In this document: positions 47,216 through 57,090 of the stretch, in pieces
How the letters are laid out: every line of letters begins with the position of its first letter
How positions within the stretch are numbered: the first letter of the stretch is position 1
Assembly: GCA_963799425.1 (NCBI GenBank)
Contig: CAWCXA010000009.1
Location: 1-64,000, forward strand
Source of the DNA: CAVWSM01 sp963799425
GTDB lineage: Bacteria; Actinomycetota; Actinomycetes; Jiangellales; Jiangellaceae
Direction: 5' to 3'
Length of the DNA stretch: 64,000 nt
Notes under the pieces: generated by a model
What the model saw: the letters and a program-made list of their open reading frames with translations, nothing else
Told to the model about the DNA's origin: nothing
The model's database searches: none
Translations under genes and position numbers: made by a program

Positions 47216-48963
47216 TCAACGGCAGCCGCCTAGGTCGACCTGCGGACTCCGGACGAAAGGTTGCAGTTCGACGTGGGTCAGCGGAGTCGACCCCGGAATG
47301 CTCAGCTCGAGCTGGACAGCGCCGCCGGCCTGCACGTCGACCTCGTGGCGCAGCGACCAGCCAGTCGCCCTCGTCACCGGTGACGAACAAGCTCGCCGCG
47401 CCATCGACGGTCGAGCCCGCCGACGCCGCGGTTTCGCGGGCACGTACCAGGACACGGTGACCCGGTGCGTCGTGCAGGGCGTCGTCGAGCTTGCTGCCTA
47501 TGTAATACGAGACCTCGGCCGGCGCCTGAATTGGTCAGGGTCATCGAGACGTTCGAGCCGTCGCCGGTGCAGCTCGCGGCGATGGCGGCGTCGAGGAGTA
47601 GTCGAGCTTGGAGGCGTCGGCATTGGTGACGTAGACAGCAACACGGTCGCCGCGGTCGCCCAGCTCGCCGGCGTACGCGACATCGCGGAGACTCCTGCTC
47701 GTCCTCGCGACTGGACCACACCGTCACGTGGCCGCGCGCCTCAGAGGACACGAGGGCCTGCCCGAGTCCCCACCAGGTCGGCGCCAGGCTGCATCGCTGC
47801 CGAATACTCCCCGTACCACGTTCTCCAGCGTAGTCGTCGCGCACCTCGGAGAGGCCACCGAGGAGCTCGTATGCGTCGTGCATCAGCAGGTCGACGGCGT
47901 TGTCGGCGTTGACCTCGGGGCCACCTGGCACGGCAACGGCACCGGTGACGCCGAGCATCTGTTGCAAGGCCACGGGATCGAGCGCGATCACGCCATCGGG
48001 CGCCGGCCGGCCGGACTGCTGCCACAGGTGGCTCAGCAGCTGGGCAGCCTGCGGGAAGTCCGGACTCATCGTGAGGTTGGCGACGTGGCTCAGCTGCTCA
48101 CCAAACAGGGCGACTGCCCCGGGTACGGAATCGAGGCCGGCCCGATCGATCTGGAGGAGGGCATCGTTGCCTAGCGTTTCGACCAGCGCCAGCTTGCCAC
48201 TCTCAGCTCGGACGAGGGCGAACGTGCCGACGATGCCGCCGGTCGGTCGAGCCTCGGCGGGATTCTGCAGGACGAGCAAGTAGTTTCGCGGTCCGTCAAC
48301 GCCCAGAAAACCGGGCATGTGCCGCACGAGCCCCGCCAAATCGTGTGAGCGGTCGGCCAGCTCGGCGAGGCCGTCGCGAGCCTCCTCGACCGGCTCGCGC
48401 AGCGGGCCTACCAGTGCGCCGGTTTCGATCGCGGCGACATCGGCCGCGACGCCGGCGATCGTCTCGTCAGCCGGAGCCATGAGGGCACTCAGGTCGGCTA
48501 GCAGCGTGACGTCGACCCCGCCACCGGTCGACATGCCGTCGGCACCTTCAAGGCTCTGAAGGAGTGGGTCGAGCGCATCCTGCGAGATCCGGTCAAGACC
48601 TCCGGTCAGCACCTGCACCGCGTCGACGTCGTCGCCGACCATCGGCAACCAGGCCGCGATATCGAGCGGCAGTGCATGGGCGGCCCCCGACGCCTTGCTG
48701 GCAGCGACCCGCAGCCTGTCACCGGCGGCCCGGGCACCCACCCAGTCACGTGACTCCAGTCGTTCCTCGAGGTCTGCCTGAGCGGCGCGTGCATCGCGGG
48801 CGGCGGCCACGATGTTGCGCGACTCGAGTGCGCCCCAGACGGCGAGCCCGAGGGCGATAAGCAGGAGCGCGACCAGCCCGAGCAGCCAGCGACGCCGTCG
48901 CGACCGGCCCTTCCGCGGCGCTTCGCCTGCGGGCTCGGTCGAGGTCGTGGCCTGCATGGTCAC
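47216..48963 (-). pseudogene. DUF4012 membrane-anchored protein, 3' part frameshifted
   Basis: Starts at GTG 48963 (or ATG 48957). A basic cytoplasmic N-terminus and one membrane helix (LLGLVALLLIALGLAVWG, about 27-44) precede a large extracellular domain. DUF4012 signatures are NYLLVLQNPAEARPTGGIVG and FALVRAESGKL, then DFPQAAQLLSHLWQQSGRPA and ALQQMLGVTGAV. The frame is open to about 47.85 kb, after which several breaks interrupt it, and the C-terminus ends HVELQPFVRSPQVDLGGCR at 47216. Repaired length is about 580 residues. DUF4012 proteins are frequent beside actinobacterial exopolysaccharide genes but have no proven activity. Confidence 0.8.
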
Positions 48964-49003
48964 CCGTTTACCGTACGGGCGCGTGATCGAGCTCGGAGGC
49001 GAT

Positions 49004-50017
49004 TCAGCCAGTTCGGTGCCGGCCGTGCCGTCTCAGCCTCGCCAGGGCAGCCGCCAGCAGCCCTACGGCAGCCGCACCTGCCGCCACCGGCCAGACGTAC
49101 GAACGGGTCGCTCGCGGCTCGGGCTCTGCGGGCGCACCTTGGGCCGGCTCGGTGGCAGTCGTCGTCGCCTGCGTCGGCATGGGCGTCGGCGTGCTGGGTG
49201 CCGCGCTCGGCGGCGCGGCGCGATTGCCCAATGGGAGCCGCCAGACCGCGCTCCCGGCGCCCTCGCTGCCGAGCAACAGCGCGGTGCCATCGACGGCAGC
49301 GGTCACGGACTCGCCGACGCTCATGCGCGGCAGCTCCATGATGGCCTGCTCTACTCCGCCCGGTCGGTCGTAGAGCCGTACGCGGGTGTTGTTGCGCAGC
49401 GCAACCCGCCCGTCGGCGAGGAACGTGCCGTCGGACACGAGAGTCGGACCGGTCCCAATGGGGGTGAACACATTGGGCTGGTCGGCCACCAGTCGTTCCG
49501 GCCCGGCGTAGACGACACCGCCGCCGTCCCGCTTCTCGACCAGGAACACTTGGTTGGTCACAGGGTCGACCAGGATCGTCTCGACGTCGGGGAGTCGGCC
49601 GTCCGCGTACGACACCGGGAACCGCTCGGCCGGGACGCTCCCGGATGCGAGCTCGCTGGGCTCCGCGACCACGTACACGCTCGGCTGTGGCCGCAGCGAG
49701 AGGTTGGCCCCGGTGTCGGCGACGAACAAAGCCGCCGACCCATCTGGGCCGCGGCCCATCGCGACCGCCTCCCAGTCGACGTTCAGCGCGCCCTCGACGT
49801 CGAGCGTCGCGACCGTCGCTCCGGCCTGGTCGACCGCGAACAGCCGGGCAGGGTTGCCGCTGTCGTTGTGGGTCCAGACCACGCCGGGGTGGACGACGCT
49901 CGCAGCCAGCCCGCTCGACTCGATGATCGCCGGGTCGGCGAACCGGAACGCCTCGGCCGGCTGACCGATCGCGGCAGCGTGCAGCAGGGCCACCACTGCC
50001 CACGCCTGCATCGCCAC
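49004..50017 (-). CDS. Secreted beta-propeller-like protein with C-terminal membrane anchor
   Basis: The 337 residues have a signal peptide (VVALLHAAAIGQPAEA) and a propeller-like body with ESSGLAASVVHPGVVWTHND, LNVDWEAVAMG, FVADTGANLSLRP and LPDVETILVDP. A Pro/Thr linker and C-terminal helix (YVWPVAAGAAAVGLLAAAL) followed by Arg/His complete it. The motif order resembles extracellular SdiA/esterase-like propellers, but no active site is recognised. It lies 9 nt downstream of phoD on the same strand, so it is probably co-transcribed. Intact in one frame. Confidence 0.75.
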   Translation of the reverse strand: MAMQAWAVVALLHAAAIGQPAEAFRFADPAIIESSGLAASVVHPGVVWTHNDSGNPARLFAVDQAGATVATLDVEGALNVDWEAVAMGRGPDGSAALFVADTGANLSLRPQPSVYVVAEPSELASGSVPAERFPVSYADGRLPDVETILVDPVTNQVFLVEKRDGGGVVYAGPERLVADQPNVFTPIGTGPTLVSDGTFLADGRVALRNNTRVRLYDRPGGVEQAIMELPRMSVGESVTAAVDGTALLLGSEGAGSAVWRLPLGNRAAPPSAAPSTPTPMPTQATTTATEPAQGAPAEPEPRATRSYVWPVAAGAAAVGLLAAALARLRRHGRHRTG

Positions 50018-50026
50018 CCGGTGAGG

Positions 50027-51626
50027 TTAGCCGGGCATGGCGCCAGGTTGGCCCGCCTCTACGACCCAGCTCGCCGACGTGCGTACGGGCGAGGAGTCCG
50101 AAGCGATCGAGTCGACGACGCGGAACTGCGTCCGCCACGTGGAGCGGTCCACGTCGCAACGGAGGTAGCCGTGGGTCGTGCCATCGAAGTAGCGCACGTG
50201 CGGGTTGAGCGCGGCGTTGGACGCGATGATGATCGGGATGAAGGGCGGCGGGAACGCGGAGGTCACGGACGTCGCCACGAACTCGGTGCCCACGATCGGG
50301 GAGGCTGGGTCGTCGAAGTTGGGCCGCAGGTCGTTGACCCAGGTGGAGTGGATGTCGCCGGTGAGGACGATCGGGTTGGGTACGGCGGCATCGCGGACGT
50401 GCTCCAGCGTGCGGGTGCGGAACGGGACGTAGCCGTCCCACTGGTCGAGGTTCGCGATCTGCGGCGGGACCTGCGTCGGGTTGAGGAACCGCGTCTGCCC
50501 GAGGATGGTCTGCTGGGCGAGGACGTTCCACAGCGCGTGCGTGTCGGCGAGCCCGTCCCTGCAGCCATTGCTCCTGCGTCTCCCCGGTCAGCGTGCCGGC
50601 GGCGTTGCTGGTGCCGCAGAACACCGGGCCGAGGTCGCTGGGTACGCCGCACGGCTGGTCTGTGCGGTATTGCCGTGTGTCCAGCACGTTGACCCGGGCA
50701 AGGTCGCCATAGTCGAAGCGTCGATAGATGAGGAAGTCGGCCGAGCCGATCTCGTACGACGCGCGGATCGGCATGTGCTCCCAATAGGCCTGGTACGCCG
50801 CGGCCCGCTGCGCGCGGAACGTCGCCGGGTCCTGGCGGCGGTCTCCGGCGTCGTCCACCTCGTCGATGTCGTTGGCGTAGTTGTTCTCCACCTCGTGGTC
50901 GTCCCAAGTCACGACGAAGGGGAACGCGGCGTGCGCGGCCTGCAGCGCCGGGTCGGTCTTGTACTGCGCGTGCCGGTTACGGTAGTCGCCGAGCGTGCGC
51001 AGCTGGTCGAACCCCGGCTGCTCGGGGGTTGTGTGCTGGCGTACGGCGGTCGGCTGCGGGTCGCCCTCGTAGATGTAGTCGCCGACGTGCAACACGACGT
51101 CGAGGTCCTCGGCGGCCAATCCGGCGTAGGCCGAGAAGCGGCCGTTCTGCCAGTCCTGGCAGTTGACGACCCCGAAGGTGAGCGCTGAGACGTCGGCCCC
51201 GTTCTTCGGAGCCGTGCGGGTACGTCCCACTGGGCTGATCTCGCCGAGCGCGAAGAACCGGTAGAAGTAGTCCCGGCCGGGGTCCAGGCCTTTCACGTCG
51301 ACGTGGACGGAGTGCGCGGTATGGGGTCGGGCGAGCGCCAGGCCGCGCCGGGCGACGCTGCGGAACCGCTCGTCGCGCGCCACCTGCCAGAGCACGGGTA
51401 CGGGTCGGTCCGGCATGCCGCCACCGTTCAGCGGGTCCGGCGCGAGCCGTGTCCACAGCACGACGCTTGTCGGCAGCGGGTCGCCGGAGGCTACGCCGAG
51501 CGTGAACGGGTTTCCGGGACGATGCCAGCCGGCCTCGGCCTGGCCGGCAGTCGTGACAAGAAAGGCCGTGGCGCTCGCACCGATCAAGAACCCGCGCCGA
51601 CCAATGGTGCCGCTGGACTCAGTCAT
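50027..51626 (-). pseudogene. phoD: Alkaline phosphatase D (PhoD), one frameshift
   Basis: PhoD is a Ca/Fe-dependent exported phosphomono- and diesterase. A Tat signal (GTIGRRGFLIGASATAFLV) is followed by FTLGVASGDPLPTSVVLWTR, VVNCQDWQNGRFSAY, VVLHVGDYIYEGDP and VTWDDHEVENNYAND. The C-terminus ends FVATSVTSAFPPPFIPII onward. The frame breaks near 50568: ...ETQEQWLQ is followed by arginine-rich sequence, while dropping one G restores DGLADTHALWNVLAQQT and the frame that runs to the stop at 50027. Repaired length is about 530 residues, normal for the family. Likely an added base. Confidence 0.85.
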
Positions 51627-51688
51627 GCGCGCAGCCGATCATGCACGTAGTAAACGGCGCCCCTACGCGGGGGTGAACTGTCGCGGTG

Positions 51689-51753
51689 GATCATGCGACA
51701 AGACGACAATCAACCCGGCAGGACGCTGTTGGTTGTCGGCTTGTCGCATGATC
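51689..51753. repeat. 26-bp inverted repeat in the phoD-mfd divergent gap
   Basis: GATCATGCGACAAG... (51689-51714) and its complement ...CTTGTCGCATGATC (51728-51753) match at 24 of 26 positions around a 13-nt loop. It lies 13 nt before the mfd -10 box, so it covers the -35 region, and no transcript is known to end here. Operator, regulatory hairpin or a mobile repeat remnant are all possible. Confidence 0.75.
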
Positions 51754-51765
51754 GGCCCGGCGACG

Positions 51766-51771
51766 TAGGCT
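51766..51771 (+). promoter_or_regulatory. mfd -10 box
   Basis: TAGGCT, 74 nt before the mfd start and directly downstream of the inverted repeat. Confidence 0.45.
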
Positions 51772-51844
51772 GGAGGAACCCCCGGGACTCTCAAACCGGG
51801 GCGTCCGTGCTGCCCGAAAGACTGTGCTCTTCGAAGGAGGGCCA

Positions 51845-54800
51845 ATGAGCCTCGGCGGAGTCCTCGACGCCCTGCTCGACGAGACCACGGGTGATCCTGC
51901 GCTCCGCGGAGCCGTCCGCGACGCGCAGGAGGGCAGCGCGCGCGAGTTGGACCTCACGGCCCCGCAGGCGCTGCGTCCGTTCATCGTGGCAGCGCTCGCC
52001 CGAGCCGCTGACCGGCCGGTCCTAGCCGTGACCGCGACCGGCCGGGAGGCCGAGGACCTCGTCGCCGCACTCGACTGCCTGCTGCCACCCGGCACGGTGG
52101 CCGAGTTCCCTGCCTGGGAGACCCTGCCGCACGAGCGGTTGTCGCCGCGGTCGGACACTGTGGGTCGCCGGCTCGCCGTGCTGCGTCGGCTGGTGCACCC
52201 CGAGGCGTCCGACTCGCAGCACGGGCCGCTCCACGTTGTGGTCGCTCCCGTGCGCAGTGTCCTGCAGCCGCAGGTCAAAGGTTTGGCCGACCTCGAGCCA
52301 ATACGGCTGCGAGCCGGCGACGAGGTGAGCCTCGACGACATCGTGCGGGGACCTCGCGGCGGCTGCTTACACGCGGGTCGACCTGGTGGAGCGGCGCGGA
52401 GAGTTCGCGGTGCGAGGCGGCATCGTCGACGTGTTCCCGCTGACCGACGAGCACCCGGTCCGGGTGGAGCTCTGGGGTGACGAGGTCGAGGAAGTCCGCT
52501 CATTCTCGGTCTCCGATCAGCGCTCGCTCGCCTCGCTCGATGGAGGGCTGTGGGCACCGCCCTGCCGCGAGCTCTTGCTCACCGACGACGTCCGTGAGCG
52601 GGCGCGAGCGCTCTCGGTCCAGCATCCCGAGCTCGCCGAGATGCTCACCAAGCTGGCCGAGGGCATCGCGGTCGAGGGTATGGAGTCGCTGGCGCCCGTT
52701 CTCGTCGACGACATGGAGCTGCTGCTCGACCTGGTGCCTCGTGACACGCACGTGCTGGTCTGCGACCCCGAGCGCGTTCACACGCGTGCGCACGACCTGG
52801 TGGCGACCAGCCAAGAGTTCCTGGAGGCGTCCTGGGCGGCTGCGGCCAGCGGCGGGCAGTCGCCGATCGACCTCGAGGCGGCGGCTTACCGCACTCTCGG
52901 CGACGTGCGACAGCACGCGCTCGGCCGTGGGCTCGCCTGGTGGAGCGTTAGCCCCTTCGGATTCGACGCGGACCTGGCAGTCGAGCTGGACGGTGTCGAG
53001 AGTCGGACGTTGTCGGCGCGTCCGGTCGACTCCTACCGCGGCGACGCCGACAGGGCCAACGCCGACCTGCGGGGCGATCGCGGCCGAGTGGGCCGTCGTC
53101 GTCACCAGCGAGGGCCACGGCTCCGCCAAGCGGCTAGCCGAGATGCTGGGCAGTTATGGGCTACCGGCGCGGCTCACCGAGGACCTGGTGGCAGCGCCCG
53201 AGCGCGGCGTCATCCACGTGACCACCGCAACGCTCGCGACCGGCTTCTACGCCGACGCCGCCCGCCTCGCGTTACTCAGCGAGAGCGACCTGACCGGCAA
53301 GGGCGGCGCGTCCACCAAGGACATGCGTCGCATGCCGAGTCGTCGCAAGAACATGGTCGACCCGCTGCAGCTGCGCCCCGGTGACTATGTCGTGCATGAC
53401 CAGCACGGCGTCGGGCGCTACGTGGAGATGACCCAGCGCACCGTGCAGGGCGCGATGCGCGAATACCTCGTCGTCGAGTACGCGGCGTCCAAGCGCGGGC
53501 AGCCCGCCGACCGGCTGTTCGTACCCACCGATGCGCTGGAGCAGGTGACGCGCTACGTCGGGGGTGACGCGCCCACCCTCGACCGCATCGGGGGGTCCGA
53601 CTGGTCGGCCCGCAAGAGCCGTGCCCGCAAGGCTGTCCGCGAGATCGCTGCCGAGCTCATCAAGCTCTACGCGGCGCGCCAAACCGCGCCAGGCTACGCG
53701 TTCGGTCCTGACACGCCGTGGCAGCGCGAGCTGGAGGATGCCTTCCCCTACGTCGAGACTGCCGACCAGCTCACCACGATCGACGAGGTCAAGCGCGACA
53801 TGGAGCGGTCCATCCCCATGGACCGGGTCATCGCCGGGGACGTCGGTTACGGCAAGACCGAGATCGCGGTGCGAGCGGCTTTCAAGGCGGTCCAGGACGG
53901 CAAGCAGGTGGCGGTGCTGGTCCCCACGACGCTGCTCGTCCAGCAGCACCTTCAGACGTTCGCCGAGCGTTACGCGGCGTTCCCCGTCTCCGTGCGGGCG
54001 CTGTCGCGGTTCCAGACCGACACCGAGGCTGACGCCGTGGTGACGGGACTCAGCGAGGGCAGCGTCGATGTCGTCATCGGCACGCACCGGCTGCTGTCGG
54101 GCACTATGCGGTTCAAGGACTTGGGGCTGCTCGTGGTCGACGAGGAGCAGCGCTTCGGCGTCGAGCACAAGGAGCAGATCAAGCACCTGCGGGCCAACGT
54201 CGACGTGCTCACCATGTCGGCGACGCCGATCCCGCGCACGCTCGAAATGTCGATCACCGGCATCCGCGACATGTCCGTGATCCAGACTCCGCCGGAGGAG
54301 CGGCACCCGGTCTTGACGTACGTGGGCGGCTACGACGAGAAGCAGGTGACCGCTGCGATACGCCGTGAGTTGTTGCGCGAGGGCCAGGTCTTCTTCGTAC
54401 ACAACCGCGTCGACACCATCGAGCGCGCGGCGGCACGGTTGCGCGAGCTGGTGCCGGAGGCGCGCATCGTCACCGCACACGGCCAGATGGCCGAGCACTC
54501 GCTGGAGCAGGTGATCGAGGACTTCTGGGAGAAGCGCGCCGACGTCCTGGTCTGCAGCACCATCGTCGAGACCGGCCTCGACATCTCCAATGCCAACACG
54601 CTGATCGTCGACCGGTCGGAGCGGCTAGGCCTATCACAGCTGCACCAGTTGCGCGGTCGGGTCGGCCGCGGCCGCGAGCGCGCCTACGCCTACTTCTTCT
54701 ACCCACGGGACAAGCCATTGACCGAGGAGGCCTACCAGCGCCTCGCCACGATCGCCCAGTTCACCGATCTGGGTGCCGGCATGCAGGTCGCCATGAAGGA

Positions 54801-55407
54801 CCTCGAGATTCGCGGGGCCGGCAACCTGCTCGGCGCGGAGCAGTCCGGGCGGATCGCCGACGTCGGCTTCGACCTCTACGTGCGCATGGTTGGTGAGGCG
54901 GTCGAGGAGTTCAAGGGCGAAGCGCCCTCGGAGGAGCCAGAGGTCCGCATCGACCTGCCGGTCGACGCCCACTTGCCGCACGACTACGTGCCGAGCGAGC
55001 GGCTGCGGCTGGAGACCTACCGACGCCTGTCCGAGGCTGAGTCGGAAGCGGCGGTCGACGCCATCCGTGACGAGCTCGACGACCGCTATGGACCCTTGCC
55101 CGAGCCGGTGGAAAACCTTCTGGAGGTCGCCCGGTTCCGGGTGCTCGCCCGGCGGGTGGGGCTGCACGAGGTGGTGCAAGCCGGCAACCACGTGCGGTTC
55201 GGCCCGGTGGAGCTGCGGGACTCGCAACAGGTGCGGCTCGCCAGGCTCTACCCGAGATCGCTGATCAAGGCCACGGTGCGTACGATCCTTGTGCCGAGGC
55301 CGTCGACCCGAGCGATCGGCGGGCAGCCCGTCCGTGACGTCGAGCTGCTGCGCTGGGCCCGCAAGGTGATCGACGATCTCAACCTCGACCGAGAGAGGGC
55401 ATCGTGA
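51845..55407 (+). pseudogene. mfd: Transcription-repair coupling factor, two frameshifts
   Basis: Mfd removes stalled RNA polymerase at DNA lesions and recruits UvrA. From ATG 51845 (AAGGAGGG at about 51833-51840) the repaired protein is about 1,186 residues. It has a UvrB-like N-terminus, the RNA-polymerase-interacting CarD-like domain (RPGDYVVHDQHGVGRYVEM) and a DEAD-type helicase (AGDVGYGKTEIAVRAAFKAV, VVDEEQRFGV, SATPIPRTLEMS). The TRG region and TRCF C-terminus follow. Breaks occur at the G4 run 52347-52350 and at the G4 run 53071-53074; deleting one G at each restores RDLAAAAYTRVDLVERRGEF and DLRAIAAEWAVVVTSEGHG. Two identical +1 G changes in a conserved repair gene point to sequence error. 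Confidence 0.93.
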
Positions 55408-55985
55408 TCCGCATCAATCTCCGACGTGGCACCGTCGCAGGCATCGCCGCCGGCACGCTGCTTGCTGCCACTGCATGCGGCGCCGATGAGATCGGTGCGG
55501 CGGCAGTCGTGGGGGGCGACCGCATCACGGTGACCACGGTGCAAGACAAGGCCGAGACGTTCCTCGACACGACCGAGGACCCCTCTGGGGTCGACACTGC
55601 CGCGTTGCAGCGTCGCATAGTGCAGCAGGACGTCCGGCACGAGCTGCTGACCGATGTCGCCGCAGACACGGGCGCCGCCACGTCGGAGGCTGCCGTCGAC
55701 GATTTCCTCGAGGAGCTGTCGACGGCGCAGGGCGGCGACCTGACCCAGTTCAAGCTCGAACAAGGCTTCACCGACGAGTCGCTGCGCAGCGCCGTCCACG
55801 ACGAGCTGCTGCGCAGGGAGTTGGTAGAGGAGCTCGGGTCGGACGAGGCGGTCGAGGAGGCCGTCAGCGCCAAGGCCGACGAGGTCGGCGTGACGGTCAA
55901 CCGTCGCTACGGCACCTGGGAGGGCAACCAGATCGCCGAGGGTACCGGCGCCATCGCGTCCGTGCTCGACCAGGCCGTGGCCTAG
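55404..55985 (+). CDS. SurA N-terminal-domain-like lipoprotein
   Basis: This 193-residue protein starts at GTG 55404, overlapping the mfd stop by 4 nt. Its lipoprotein signal is GIAAGTLLAATACGADE with cysteine at about residue 26. The mature part is acidic and helical (VGGDRITVTTVQDKAETFLD, then DVRHELLTDVAAD), like the N-terminal chaperone region of SurA, without a parvulin domain. It occupies the position of a lipoprotein gene near mfd and mazG in other actinobacteria. Probably an envelope chaperone. Confidence 0.8.
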   Translation: MIRINLRRGTVAGIAAGTLLAATACGADEIGAAAVVGGDRITVTTVQDKAETFLDTTEDPSGVDTAALQRRIVQQDVRHELLTDVAADTGAATSEAAVDDFLEELSTAQGGDLTQFKLEQGFTDESLRSAVHDELLRRELVEELGSDEAVEEAVSAKADEVGVTVNRRYGTWEGNQIAEGTGAIASVLDQAVA

Positions 55986-55992
55986 TCCCGGC

Positions 55993-56974
55993 GTGCCCGA
56001 CGCGCGCATGGTCGACTCGTACTCCTCGTCACCAGCCCGCGGGTTGCTCCCGGGCTCCTGTCAGCCGCGGCGTGGGACGTGCTGCGATCCGGGCGAGTGC
56101 TAGCCGAGTCCGAGGCGACACCGCTGGCCGCATCGTTGTCGGCAGCCGACATCACGGTGGAGCCAGCGGCGCCCGACGTACGCGCTTTGCTCGCGTTGGC
56201 GCGCAGCGATCCGCGGCCCATCGTCTGGCTGGTCGGCACTTCCGGCGACGTCGGGCTGACTGACGGCCTGACGGCGGCGGTGCTGGCGTCGGCCGGCGAG
56301 CCGATGCCCGAGGTCGAGGTCGTGCACGGGTCCTACGACCTCCCGGGCGCCCGCTTTCTCGACCTTGTCGCACTCATGGACCGGCTACGGTCTCCCGGCG
56401 GGTGCCCGTGGGACGGCCAGCAGACGCACGAGTCGCTGGTGACCTATCTGCTCGAGGAGACATACGAAACCATCGAGGCCATCGAGATCGGTGACGACGC
56501 GCATCTGCGAGAGGAGCTCGGCGACCTGCTGCTACAGGTGGTCTTCCACTCGCGCATCGCGGAGGAGCGGTCGGCTGAGCCATGGTCGGTCGACGACGTC
56601 GCCGGCGGGATCGTCGACAAGCTCGTACGCCGTCATCCGCACGTGTTCGGCGATGGAGAGGCACCCGACCTCGAGACCCTTGATGCCTCGTGGGAGCAGC
56701 GGAAGGCGGCGGAGAAGGGCCGGGTGTCGTCGATGGAGGGCGTGCCGCTGGCCCTGCCCGCGCTGTCCCTGGCGTCCAAGCTGCTGCACCGTGCCGAAAA
56801 GGCCGGCGTCTATGTGTCAGTGCCCGACGTCGACGATCGACGGCGACATCGGCGACATGCTGCTGGGTGTCGTCGCGGCCGCGCGGGCGCGGGGGGTCGA
56901 CGCCGAGCAGGAACTCGCGCGCGGCGGCCCGGCGGTTTGCGGCGGCAGTGCGCGCCGCCGAGGCCGAGTCCTGA
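55993..56974 (+). pseudogene. mazG: Nucleoside triphosphate pyrophosphohydrolase MazG, frameshifted
   Basis: It hydrolyses NTPs to NMPs and pyrophosphate, cleaning oxidised nucleotides. The actinobacterial N-terminal domain is LVLLVTSPRVAPGLLSAAAW. The MazG domain has LRSPGGCPWDGQQTHESLV, EETYETIEAIE and the metal site REELGDLLLQVVFHS. The C-terminal part ends RRFAAAVRAAEAES with stop at 56974. Breaks: near 56011 (the start from GTG 55993 and the body are in different frames), near 56835 (one extra base restores DIDGDIGDMLLG) and near 56925. An open reading from 56079 covers most of the body. Confidence 0.85.
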
Positions 56975-56993
56975 AAGCACCCTGTCAGGAACG

Positions 56994-57030
56994 GGGTAAT
57001 TCGGTGTCGCTATGCGGCACGAAGTTACCC
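56994..57030 (+). terminator. Hairpin between mazG and the amidohydrolase gene
   Basis: Arms 56994-57010 and 57014-57030 (outer GGGTAA/TTACCC, inner CGC/GCG) pair over most of 17 positions, with two G-U pairs and two mismatches, around a 3-nt loop. No U-run follows, as is common in actinobacteria. It starts 20 nt after the mazG stop. Confidence 0.55.
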
Positions 57031-57076
57031 GGGTAGTCCCGGCACATGCGTTGGGATGTGTCCAGCGCCCACCGCG

Positions 57077-57082
57077 TAGGCT
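57077..57082 (+). promoter_or_regulatory. -10 box of a probably leaderless transcript
   Basis: TAGGCT lies 8 nt before GTG 57091 with no Shine-Dalgarno sequence. Confidence 0.5.
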
Positions 57083-57090
57083 CGACGGCC

